Source: Actinoalloteichus hymeniacidonis
Lineage (GTDB): Bacteria > Actinomycetota > Actinomycetes > Mycobacteriales > Pseudonocardiaceae
DNA: 64,000 bases
Direction: 5' to 3'
NCBI RefSeq assembly: GCF_014203365.1
Contig: NZ_JACHIS010000001.1
Span: 1,922,001-1,986,000 of the forward strand
In this document: positions 42,820 through 52,900 of the stretch, piece after piece
How the letters are laid out: every line of letters starts with the position of its first letter
How positions within the stretch are numbered: position 1 is the first letter of the stretch
Made by a program: the position numbers and the translations under genes
The notes under the pieces: generated by a model
Seen by the model: the letters and a program-made list of their open reading frames with translations, nothing else
Told to the model about the DNA's origin: nothing
Database searches by the model: none

Positions 42820-45800
42820 GTGCTTGACGACGACACAGTGGTTATCGGGGTCACCCCTTTCGACGCTCCCAGTGCGCGGCTGGTGAGTGCGGTGACCCGG
42901 GCGGGCGGTGTCGGCGTCCTCGACCTCGGCGCGGGCACCGGCCGGGTGCGGTCCGAACTCGCCAAGCTCCGAGACTGGTCGGCCGGAGCCTGGGGCGTGC
43001 GGATCACCGACGAGACCCCATCGGATCCCCGGCTACTTGCGGGCGCCGACCTGGTGCTCGCCGACGTCGAGGTGTTGCAGCGATTCCCGGCCGCCGCTCG
43101 GCCGCCTCGGGTGTTCGCCGAGGTCGTCGAGGTCGCCGGGGCCCACCGCGCCGCAGCGGCCGGGGCCGCCGGTCTGGTCCTGCGCGGCAACGAGGCGGGC
43201 GGCCGGGTCAGCGAGCTGAGCTCCTTCGTCCTGGTGCAACGGCTACTGGCGGAGTCGAACCTCGAACTCCCGTTGTGGGTGTGCGGCGGTATCGGCCCGC
43301 GCACCGCCGCGGCCGTGCTCGCCTCCGGCGCGACCGGTGTCGTCCTCGACATCCAGCTCGCGCTGTTGGCGGAAGCCGAACCCAGCTCCGCGACGGCCGC
43401 CAGGCTGCGCCGACTGGACGGCTCGGAGTCGGTCTACCAGGACGGCAGGCGGTTCCTGCCCGCGCTCTCGACGGGGCGGCCGACCGCGGACACCGGCTCG
43501 GCCGCCGCGCAGCGGCCCGCCCGGTCCGACGACGGGACCGGTCGCGCCGCACTGCCACCCGGCGCAGTGCCCATCGGCCAGGACGGCGGGTTGGCCGAGT
43601 CCTTCGCGGCCCGTTACGGCGATGTCGGCACCGCTGTGCGCGCGGTGCGATCCGCCGCCGCCGAGGCCGCACTGGCCCCACCCGCCAGCCGCATCACCCA
43701 CGCCGACGGTGCCTTCGGGACACGGCTGCCGATCGCGCAGGGGCCGATGACCAGGGTCAGCGATCAGGCCGGTTTCGCCGCGGCCGTCGCCGCCCACGGC
43801 GCACTGCCGTTCATCGCACTGGCCTTGGCCGACGGCGCGCAGAGCCGTGCGGTGCTGGAACAGACGCGCGACGCGCTGGGGGATCGACCCTGGGGCGTCG
43901 GAATCCTCGGCTTCGTGCCGGACGAGGTCCGGGCCGCGCAGATCGACGTGATCGCCGATATCCGGCCGAGCCACGCGATCATCGCGGGCGGCAGGCCGTC
44001 GCAGGCGGCCGAACTGGAGGAACTCGGCGTTCGCACCTTCCTGCACGTGCCATCGCCGACGCTGTTGACGCAGTACCTCGGTCGAGGCGCCCGCCGGTTC
44101 GTGTTCGAGGGAGCCGAATGCGGCGGCCACATCGGTCCGCGCAACAGCTTCCCCCTGTGGGAGACGCAGATCGACGTGCTGCGCAGCGAGATCGATGCGG
44201 GCAGGCTGCGCCCCGCCGATGTCGCGGTTCTCTTCGCGGGCGGCGTCCACGACGCGCGATCCGCCGCGATGGTCGCGGCGCTCGCGGCACCGTTGACCGC
44301 GTGCGGCGTCGAGGTCGGGGTGCTGATGGGCACCGCGTACCTCTGCACCGAGGAGGCGGTGGCCCACGGCGCGATCACGCCCTTGTTCCAGCGGCAGGTG
44401 TTGGCCGCCGATCGCACCGAGCTGCTGGAGACCGCGCCGGGACACGTCACCCGCGCGCTCGCCAGTCCCTTCACCTCGGAGTTCGACGATCTGCGGCGCA
44501 GGCTCACCGCGCAGGGCGTTCCCGAACGCCAGGTTTGGGCCGAGCTGGAGGCGCTCAACGTCGGGCGACTGCGGATCGCCGCGAAGAGCACCCGGCATGT
44601 CGAGACCGGGGTCGTGTCCGTCGACGCCGACGAACAGCTGCGCGACGGGTTGTTCATGGCGGGGCAGGCCGCCGTGCTGCGGCACCGACCGACCACGATC
44701 GCCGAGCTGCACCGAGCGGTGACCTCGGACGCGGAGGGATTCCGCCGCGAACAGGCCGCCGGCCGTCGTGCCAGGCGCGAACCGACGTCCACCCCCACGC
44801 CCCGGCCGCTGGACATCGCCATCGTCGGGATGGGCTGCGCCTTCCCGGAGGCCCCCGACCTCGATCGCTACTGGGCCAACATCGTGGCCGGGCGCGATTC
44901 CATCACCGAGGTGCCCGTCGAGCGGTGGGATCACACCCGACTGCACCGCCCGGACGCGACCGCAGGCGACGGCACCTCGCCGTCCAAATGGGGTGGTTTC
45001 CTGCCACCCATCCCCTTCGATGCCCTGCGGCACGGAATTCCACCGGCCGCGCTGAGCAGTATCGACCCGGCCCAGCTGCTGGCCCTGACGGTCGCCGAGG
45101 CCGCGCTCGCCGATGCCTTCGGCGCCAGGGAGTTCGACCGTGGTCGCACCTCGGTGGTCTTCGGGGTCGACTCCGGCGGTGATCTGGCCAATGCCAACGC
45201 GCTGCGTGCGCTGCTGCCGTCCTATCTGGCGGAGCTGCCCGCCGAACTGGACGCCACACTGCCCCGACTGACCGGCGATTCCTTCGCCGGAACGCTGTCC
45301 AACGTGGTCTCGGGCCGGATCGCCAACCGCTTGGACCTGGGCGGGACCAACTACGCGGTCGACGCCGCGTGCGCCTCGTCGCTGGCCGCGCTGGACGTGG
45401 CCTGTAAGGAGCTGATCGAGCGGACCAGCGACATCGTGTTGTGCGGCGGCGCCGACGTGCACAACGGCATCGGTGACTACCTGCACTTCGCCTCGGTGGG
45501 CGCGCTCTCGCGCTCCGGACGGTGTCGCTCCTTCGACTCCGCCGCCGACGGGATCGTGCTCGGCGAGGGCGCGGCCTGTGTGGTCCTCAAACGTCTCGAC
45601 GATGCCCGACGCGACGGCGACCGGGTGTACGCGGTGATCAAGGCGGTCGGCAGCGCCAGCGACGGCCGGGCGCTGGGGCTGACGGCGCCGCGCGCCGAGG
45701 GCCAGCAGAACGCGCTCGGTCGCGCCTACGCGCAGGCTCGGATGTCGCCAGCCGAGATCGGCCTGGTGGAAGCCCACGGCACCGGCACGGTGGCGGGCGA

Positions 45801-48800
45801 CGCGGCGGAGTTGTCCGCGCTGACCAACGTGTTCCGCTCGGCGGGAGCGCGGATCGGCGGCACGGCTCTCGGCTCGGTCAAGTCGCAGATCGGCCACACC
45901 AAGTGCGCCGCCGGGCTCGCCGGACTGGTGAAGACGGCGATGGCGCTGCACACCGGGGTGCTGCCTCCGACGCTGCACGTGTCGACGCCGAACGTCGCCT
46001 ACGACTCGGCGACCAGCCCCTTCGTCCTCAGTGGTCGGGCGCGGCCGTGGCCGGTGGCCGCCGCAGGACGGGCCGCGGCGGTGAGCGCGGCCGGGTTCGG
46101 GGGCATCAACTTCCATGCCGTCCTGCGGGCGGACGAGCACGGCACGCCACCCGCCTCCGGCGGCGCGCAATGGCCCGCCGAGCTGTTCCTGTTCGCCGGG
46201 GCGGACGACGCGAGCCTGTCCAGGGCACTGCGCCTGTTGCGGGAACGGCTGGAGGTCAACGATCGGGCGGGCAGGCCGTGGCGCCTGCGCGACCTCGCGG
46301 CGACCACCGCCGACCTCCACGAGCGGACCGGTCTCCCGGCGGCGGTGGCCCTGGTGGCCACCGATCTCGACGCACTGGCCGTGCTGCTGGGCCGTGCCCT
46401 CGCGGGCGAGCACGATCCGGCGGCAGGCCTGTTCCGGGCCCGCAGCAGGCGGCACGCCGAGAACGGAGACTCCGCGCAGCCCGCAGGCGGCCACCCCGGC
46501 GCCGCCGAATTCGAGTTCGGCGCCGAACCGGGCGATCCGGCTCCCTCGGTGGCGTTGCTGTTCCCCGGTCAGGGCAGCCAACGACCCGGGATGCTCGCCC
46601 CGCTGCTGATGGCGTTCCCCGAACTGCAACGACATCTGCGTGGCGTGCCCGACGTGATGGGCGTCGTCTATCCGGCTCCGCCCCGTGATCAGTCCTCCGA
46701 GTTGGCCCAGCGCCGGGCGGTCACCGAGACGACCGTCGCGCAACAGGCCCTCGGCGGCACCGGCCTGCTGGTGGCCGAGCTGCTGGAGCGGCTCGGTATC
46801 CACCCCGACATGGTCGCCGGGCACAGCTACGGCGAACTGGTGGCACTGTGCGCGGCCGGGGTAATGACCACGGACGAACTGGTCACGGTGACCCGGCAGC
46901 GGGCCACCTCGGTGTCGCGCGCGGTACAGGCCGAGGCGGGAACGATGGCGGCGGTGTCGGCGGGCGCCGCGCAGACGGCCTCGGTGCTCGACGCGGCCGG
47001 ACTCGGCGATCACGTGGTGGTCGCAAACCACAATTCGCCGACTCAGGTCGTCGTCTCCGGACCGGTGGTGGCGGTGCAACACGCCGTCGCGGCCCTGCGA
47101 GCGGCGGGGCTGGGTGCCGGACACATCCCGGTGGCGGGCGCCTTCCACAGCCCGCTGATGAACGCGGCGGGCCGTGAGTTCGCCGCCGCACTGCACGATC
47201 GCGAGTTCCAACCGGCCGAGGTGCCGGTCTGGTCCAACCGCACCGCCGCTCCCTACCCCGCCGATCCCTCGGCCGTGCGCGGTGAGCTCGCCGCGCACCT
47301 GACCTCCCCGGTGCGCTTCGCCGAACAGATCGTGGCGATGTACGAGGCGGGCGCACGGGTCTTCATCGAGGCGGGACCAGGCAACGTGCTGACCAGGCTC
47401 GCCGCCGCGATCCTGCGCGGTCGCCCACACCTGGTGGTGTCCTGCGAGGACTCCCGCCCGGGACTCCCGGGTTTCCTGGACATGTTGGCGCGGCTGGCGA
47501 TCGCAGGCGTCGGAGTGCGTTCGGATCGGCTGCTCAGCGGCCGAGGCGCCACCGTCCTCGGCCAGAACGGCCGATCCGCGGGCCGTACCAGCCGATTCGG
47601 CGGCGGTCGGGTGGGACAGGCGACCGGCGACACCCCGCCGCCGCGCCTCGGCTGGGTCGTGGACGGCAGGTCGGTCCGAACCGCGCAAGGACACCACCTT
47701 CCCGGCGGGCTCCGGCCCGCCCAGCCCATCCAGGAGGACGTCATCACCATGCATCGCGAGAGCGATTCCCCCGGCGAGGCCGAACGACTGGTCACCGATT
47801 TCCTGCGGTCCAGCCGAGAACTGCTCGCCGCGCAACGCGACGTGCTGATGACCTACCTCGGATCGGGCTCGACCGATCGCCCCTCGGCGCCGCCCGTCGT
47901 CGGGCCCGCCACGGTCGCGCGTCCGGCCCTGACCGTGCAGGCGGAGCCGGAACCCGAACCGCCCGCCGCCGCGCACCAGCCCCCGACGCAGGCGATCGAG
48001 AGCACCGCGACGACGCATTCGGCGCCGACCTCGCCGGAACTCGACACGCCCGCGCCGCACAGCGCAAGCGCCGAGGACGCCGCGCCCGCCGAGGACGAGC
48101 CGGTGGACATCCACGCCGTGGTGCTCGCGGTGATCAGCGAACGGACCGGATACCCGATCGAGCTGATCGATCCCGATCTGGATCTGGAATCCGACTTCAG
48201 CATCGACTCCATCAAGCGCACCGAGATCGCCGGCGAGCTGATCGCCCGCCTCGGGTTGGATACCGCAGCGCTGCCCGACGACGAGGTCGACCAGCTGGCC
48301 AAGGCCCGGACCACGATGGCGATCGCGGGCTGGTTGACCGACCGATGCGGGCGTCCAGCCGCCGCGCCACGGTCCGACACGAATGGCCGACCGACCACCG
48401 TGGAACCGGAGATCGAGCCCGCCCAGACCGAACCGGCGGGTGTCGTGGCCAGCCGGACCAATCCGGTGGGGCGGGAGCCGGTGCGGCACGTCTGGGGTGC
48501 CGTGGAACTGGCCGCACTCGACGATTTCGAACCATCGGCCTTGGCGGGCACCCGCTTCGCGGTCTTCGGCGAGCCGGGGGCGGTGCGCGATGCCCTGTGC
48601 GGGCTGTTGGAGCGCCACGGCAGCGAGGTGTCGGTGTCCTCCGCCCGTCAGGAGTTCGACGACGCGGCGGAATCGAGCTTCGACGGGGTCGTCCGGCTGG
48701 ACGGCCTCGACGCCGAGGACCCGGTGCTGCCGGATCTCTTCGGCCCGATCAAGAGTTCGCTGACCCGGTCGCTCAAATGGTTCGCCGTCCTGAGCCACGC

Positions 48801-49965
48801 GGAGGCGAGCGGCATGGCGGCGACGGCCAGCGCGGCGGGCCTGCGTGGCCTGATCCGCACCGTGGCCAGGGAGTACGCCGAGACCACCGTCCGCCTGATC
48901 GAGGTCGACCCGGCCGCCGCGCCGGACCGGGTGGCGGTCTCGGTGCTGACCGAGCTGTTGAGCGAACGCCGCACCGACCCCTCGGTGATCCGGCTGGATG
49001 ACACGCTTCGACGCGCGGAGCTGCCCATCCGCGCCGATCTCGGCCTGACCGCGACCACGGGCGGCGGCCCGGGCACCGAGCCCGCAGGCGAGGCCCGAAT
49101 GCTGGGTCTGGACTCCGACGCCGTGCTGCTGGTCATCGGCGGCGCCCGGGGCATCACCGCCCGGATGGCCGTGGAGCTGGCGGCGGGCGGGGCGCGAGTG
49201 CACGTCGCGGGGCGTACCGCGCGGGCCACGGCCCCGGAATCGCAGGCGACACTGGGAATCACGGATCTGCCGGGACTGCGTGCCGCGTTGATATCGGCCG
49301 GGGCCACCGGTTCGCCCGCCGATATCGACGCCTCGGCGCGGCTGATCCTGGCCCGCCGCGAGGTCGAGGCGACGATGGCCGAGCTGCGCGGGCCTGCATC
49401 CGAGGCCGATTACCACCAGCTGGATGTCCTGGACGCCGAGGCGGTGCAGCAACTCGTCAAGGAACTGCACACCCGGTATGGCCGCATCGACGGTGTCGTC
49501 TTCGGGGCGGGCACCATCGAGGACCGGTTGCTCGCCGACACCTCGGTCGCGTCATTGCGCCGGGTGTACGACACGAAGGTCAGTGGCGCGACCGCGTTGG
49601 TCTCGGCGTTGTCCGGACTGCCGCACCCGCCCGGGTTCGTGGTGTTCTTCGGCAGTGTCGCGGCGGTACTGGGCAGCCGTGGACAGGGTGCCTACTCGGC
49701 GGCGAACGACGCGCTGGAGGTCCTCGGCGCCGGTTATGCCCGGCAGTCCGGCGCGCGGGCACTCACTCTGCACTGGGGACCGTGGGCGCCGCTCGGCGAG
49801 CATCCCGGCATGGTCTCCGACGAGGTAGGCAGGCAGTACGCGCGACTGGGCCTGGACCTGATCGACCCGGAGGCAGGCGTCCGAGCCATGGTCCGGGAAC
49901 TGTTGTGGGGCGACCCCACCGTGCGTTCGGTGCTGTACACGCCGCAGGGCTGGGTGAACCCATGA
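42820..49965 (+). CDS. PUFA-synthase-like megasynthase 1: ER-ER-KS-AT-ACP-KR
   Basis: Iterative type I synthase of 2381 aa. Domains: two PfaD-like flavin barrels (about residues 5-215 and 285-640, the second with GPMTRVSDQAGF and EGAECGGHIGP), ketosynthase (664-1110; Cys851 in AACASS, His in EAHGTGTV and IGHTKCAAG), acyltransferase (1242-1560; Ser1336 in GHSYGE and GAFHSP, malonyl-type), one acyl carrier domain (Ser1797 in SIDSIKRTEI, the PUFA-type signature), and ketoreductase (from 2105; Tyr2292 in GAYSAAN). True PUFA synthases have five or more tandem ACPs and a separate PfaD; here a single ACP is present and the ER is fused at the N-terminus. GTG start at 42820. It overlaps the next gene by four bases. 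Product expected: a secondary lipid or polyketide chain. Confidence 0.92.
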   Translation: MLDDDTVVIGVTPFDAPSARLVSAVTRAGGVGVLDLGAGTGRVRSELAKLRDWSAGAWGVRITDETPSDPRLLAGADLVLADVEVLQRFPAAARPPRVFAEVVEVAGAHRAAAAGAAGLVLRGNEAGGRVSELSSFVLVQRLLAESNLELPLWVCGGIGPRTAAAVLASGATGVVLDIQLALLAEAEPSSATAARLRRLDGSESVYQDGRRFLPALSTGRPTADTGSAAAQRPARSDDGTGRAALPPGAVPIGQDGGLAESFAARYGDVGTAVRAVRSAAAEAALAPPASRITHADGAFGTRLPIAQGPMTRVSDQAGFAAAVAAHGALPFIALALADGAQSRAVLEQTRDALGDRPWGVGILGFVPDEVRAAQIDVIADIRPSHAIIAGGRPSQAAELEELGVRTFLHVPSPTLLTQYLGRGARRFVFEGAECGGHIGPRNSFPLWETQIDVLRSEIDAGRLRPADVAVLFAGGVHDARSAAMVAALAAPLTACGVEVGVLMGTAYLCTEEAVAHGAITPLFQRQVLAADRTELLETAPGHVTRALASPFTSEFDDLRRRLTAQGVPERQVWAELEALNVGRLRIAAKSTRHVETGVVSVDADEQLRDGLFMAGQAAVLRHRPTTIAELHRAVTSDAEGFRREQAAGRRARREPTSTPTPRPLDIAIVGMGCAFPEAPDLDRYWANIVAGRDSITEVPVERWDHTRLHRPDATAGDGTSPSKWGGFLPPIPFDALRHGIPPAALSSIDPAQLLALTVAEAALADAFGAREFDRGRTSVVFGVDSGGDLANANALRALLPSYLAELPAELDATLPRLTGDSFAGTLSNVVSGRIANRLDLGGTNYAVDAACASSLAALDVACKELIERTSDIVLCGGADVHNGIGDYLHFASVGALSRSGRCRSFDSAADGIVLGEGAACVVLKRLDDARRDGDRVYAVIKAVGSASDGRALGLTAPRAEGQQNALGRAYAQARMSPAEIGLVEAHGTGTVAGDAAELSALTNVFRSAGARIGGTALGSVKSQIGHTKCAAGLAGLVKTAMALHTGVLPPTLHVSTPNVAYDSATSPFVLSGRARPWPVAAAGRAAAVSAAGFGGINFHAVLRADEHGTPPASGGAQWPAELFLFAGADDASLSRALRLLRERLEVNDRAGRPWRLRDLAATTADLHERTGLPAAVALVATDLDALAVLLGRALAGEHDPAAGLFRARSRRHAENGDSAQPAGGHPGAAEFEFGAEPGDPAPSVALLFPGQGSQRPGMLAPLLMAFPELQRHLRGVPDVMGVVYPAPPRDQSSELAQRRAVTETTVAQQALGGTGLLVAELLERLGIHPDMVAGHSYGELVALCAAGVMTTDELVTVTRQRATSVSRAVQAEAGTMAAVSAGAAQTASVLDAAGLGDHVVVANHNSPTQVVVSGPVVAVQHAVAALRAAGLGAGHIPVAGAFHSPLMNAAGREFAAALHDREFQPAEVPVWSNRTAAPYPADPSAVRGELAAHLTSPVRFAEQIVAMYEAGARVFIEAGPGNVLTRLAAAILRGRPHLVVSCEDSRPGLPGFLDMLARLAIAGVGVRSDRLLSGRGATVLGQNGRSAGRTSRFGGGRVGQATGDTPPPRLGWVVDGRSVRTAQGHHLPGGLRPAQPIQEDVITMHRESDSPGEAERLVTDFLRSSRELLAAQRDVLMTYLGSGSTDRPSAPPVVGPATVARPALTVQAEPEPEPPAAAHQPPTQAIESTATTHSAPTSPELDTPAPHSASAEDAAPAEDEPVDIHAVVLAVISERTGYPIELIDPDLDLESDFSIDSIKRTEIAGELIARLGLDTAALPDDEVDQLAKARTTMAIAGWLTDRCGRPAAAPRSDTNGRPTTVEPEIEPAQTEPAGVVASRTNPVGREPVRHVWGAVELAALDDFEPSALAGTRFAVFGEPGAVRDALCGLLERHGSEVSVSSARQEFDDAAESSFDGVVRLDGLDAEDPVLPDLFGPIKSSLTRSLKWFAVLSHAEASGMAATASAAGLRGLIRTVAREYAETTVRLIEVDPAAAPDRVAVSVLTELLSERRTDPSVIRLDDTLRRAELPIRADLGLTATTGGGPGTEPAGEARMLGLDSDAVLLVIGGARGITARMAVELAAGGARVHVAGRTARATAPESQATLGITDLPGLRAALISAGATGSPADIDASARLILARREVEATMAELRGPASEADYHQLDVLDAEAVQQLVKELHTRYGRIDGVVFGAGTIEDRLLADTSVASLRRVYDTKVSGATALVSALSGLPHPPGFVVFFGSVAAVLGSRGQGAYSAANDALEVLGAGYARQSGARALTLHWGPWAPLGEHPGMVSDEVGRQYARLGLDLIDPEAGVRAMVRELLWGDPTVRSVLYTPQGWVNP

Positions 49966-52900
49966 CCGTCGCCTCGGACGACGTCGCCGTGGTGGGAATG
50001 GCGGTGCTGTTCCCGCAGGCGCCGAACCTGGACGCCTACTGGCGCAACCTGGTGGCGGGCCTCGACGCCACCGGATCGATCGCCGAGGCGCGGCGCGGCC
50101 TCGACGCCCGGAGTGCGGACCGAGCCGACGCGCGGGCGGACCGTCGGGGTGGGTTCCTGGATCTCGCCGAGATCGCGGTGGCCCGCCTCGGGCTGCCGTC
50201 CTGTTCGGTGGCCGATCTCGCGCCGGACCAGCTCATCGCGCTGGGCGTCGCCGCCGACGCCCTACGGGACGCCGGGGGCCCCGAGGCGGTGCCGGATCGC
50301 GACCGGGTGGGCGTGGTGCTCGGCACCGGTTCCGCTCCGAGCCCGCAGCTGATCGAGTTGAGCAACCGCCTCCACCGGCCCGCCGAGTTCGCCGCCGCGC
50401 TGCACGCGGTGTTCCCGGAGCTCGATGAGTCGGCGGTGGCCCGGCTGCGGGACCACTTCGGGGCGGGGCAACCGGAATCGCCGCCCACCGGTGTGCTTCC
50501 CGCTTCCGCCGCCGCGAAGCTCGCGCACCGATTGGACCTGCGAGGACCCGCCTACACCGTCGACGGCGCCTGCGCCTCCTCGCTGATCGCGGTCGACCAC
50601 GCCGTCGGGGAACTACTCCGCAACCGCTGTGACCTGATGCTCGCGGGTGGCTCGCACCAGCTGCACGATGCCACCCTCTGGAGTGTTCTCGGCCCACTGC
50701 GGACCTTGTCGCCCGGCGAGTGCACCCGGCCCTTCGATCAACGGGCCGACGGCACCCTCATCGGCGAGGGCACCGGAATCGTGGTGCTCAAGCGACTGGC
50801 CGATGCGCGCCGCGACGGGGACCGCGTCTACGTGGTGATCCGGGGCATCGGCGTGGCGGGCGACGGCGGCACGTCGGGCGGCCCGGCCGAACCCTCCGTC
50901 GACGGCCAGACCCGTGCGCTCGCCGAGGCCTGGCGGGCCGCCGGGCTGGATCCCCGCGCTCCGGACTCGGTCGGTCTGCTGGAGGCCCACGGCATCGCGA
51001 CCGAGGCGGGCGATGCCGCCGAACTCGCCACCCTCGCCGAGGTCTTCGGCGCCGAACCGGCCGGCTCGGGCGTGCTCGGCTCGGTGAAGTCGATGATCGG
51101 GCACACCCTGCCCGCCGCCGGGATCGCCGGTCTGGTGAAGGCGGCACTGGCCGTCTATCACGGGGTGCTGCCGCCGACACCGAACTGCGAACAACCGCAC
51201 CCGGCATTGGCGCGCACCCGTTTCCGGTCGCTGTCCGAGGCCTTGAACTGGGAGTCGCCTGCCGGAACGCCGCGAAGGGCGGCGGTCAACGCCTTCGGCT
51301 TCGGCGGCATCAACGCGCATGTGATCCTCGAACAGGCCCCGCCCGGCGACCCTGGCCACGCCGATCTCGCCCAGAGCTCGCAACGCACTCTTCGGCTGGC
51401 GGCCGCGAATCCGACGGAACTGGCCGATTTGTTGACCGCTTCCGACGAGGACGTGCTGGCCGCCGGTCTCGCCGAGGATGCGCCCGCACCGGGACGGTGC
51501 AGGCTGGCCGTCGTCGATCCGACCCCGAAACGACTCGGCTTCGCCCGCCGGGTCGTCGCCTCGGGACGATCCTGGCGGGGCCGCAACGACATCTGGTTCA
51601 CCATCGCGCCGCTGTTGAGCCCGGAGGCCGGCGGCCGACTCGCGTTCGTCTTCCCCGGTCTGGACAGCGAATCCGAGGCCGGTTTCGACACCGACACCGA
51701 TGCGGGCGAGCAACCGGTCTTCGGGGTGCTGAGCCTCGGCCTGGAGCTGGACCGACAGCTGCGATCGGCCGGGGTGGTCCCGGATGCGATCGCGGGCCAC
51801 AGTCTCGGCGAGTGGAACGCGATGGCCAGCGCGGGCGTGATCGATCGGCCGGTGACCGCCCGAATGCTCGCCACGGCCCAGAACAACGAGTATCCGCTGC
51901 TGGATCTCACGTTCGTTCTGGTCGGTGCCTCGGTGTCCGAGGTGGGTGCTGCGTTGGCCGCGCACCCGGAACTGGTGATCTCGCACGATAACAGCCCCCG
52001 GCAGAGCATCGTGTGCGGGCCTGCGGTCGCCGCCGACCGTTTCGTACGCAGTTGCCGCGACCGTGGCGTGATCGCCTGGGAACTGCCGGTGCGCTCCGGC
52101 GCGCACACTCCGATGTTCGCGCCGCTGGCCGCCCGTTTCGAGGACCAGTTGGCGCAGACCACATTGCGACCGGCCGAAACCGAACTGTGGTCGGCGACCT
52201 TGGCGGCCCCGTTCCCCGCCGACGCTCAGCGCCAGCGGGAGTTGATCCTGCGACACCTGGTGGAACCGGTGCGCTTCACCGAACTGGTGGAGGCGATGTA
52301 CGCCGCCGGTATCCGTGCCTTCATCCAACCGGGGATCGGCCAGGTGCCCGCGTTGATCGACGACATCCTCGGCGACCGGGAACACCTGACGATCTCCGCG
52401 CACCAGGCCGGTCGGGACGGCCGCGCCGGGCGGCGCCGGATCCGCGCGGCGCTCTGGGCCGACGGGTGGCAACCCGCCTCGGCCCGCGAGTCGGCCGATC
52501 GCGGGACGCTGCCGGTCCGGCTTCGCTTCGGCCCCGACCCGCTGGTGCTGCCCGAGGCCGATCGCGTCGGGATTCGCGCCGTCCTCGGTCGCTGTGTCCC
52601 GCCGTCCGGGCCCGACCGGCTGCCGGCACCGCCTCGACGATCCGCTGGGACGACGGCGTCCTCGCGGGAGTTGTTCGCCCTGCTCGGCGAGATCGAGGAG
52701 TCCGCGCAGTGGGCGGCCGACTGGGTCGACGGTGCGAACACCACCGCTGCGGCAATCCCGCAGCCCGCCGCCGATCTGGTCGCGGAAGCACCGCAGCTCG
52801 CTGGGCCGCAGGCCACCGGCCCGAATCCGGCCGCCGAGGTCCCCGTCGACCGTGCCGAGGGCGGTGGGCTCGCGCCGATTTCCGAGGCACCGCCCACGAT

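Noticed and set aside
43243-49470. Very long open frame on the minus strand opposite megasynthase 1 (about 2075 codons).
   Set aside because: High GC leaves antisense frames open. Its translation is low-complexity, rich in Gly, Arg, His and Gln, while the + strand has complete KS, AT, ACP and KR motifs.
49962-51400. Possible chain-length factor (inactive KS) in megasynthase 2, as in PfaC.
   Set aside because: The active-site Cys204 and both His are present, so it looks like a working ketosynthase.
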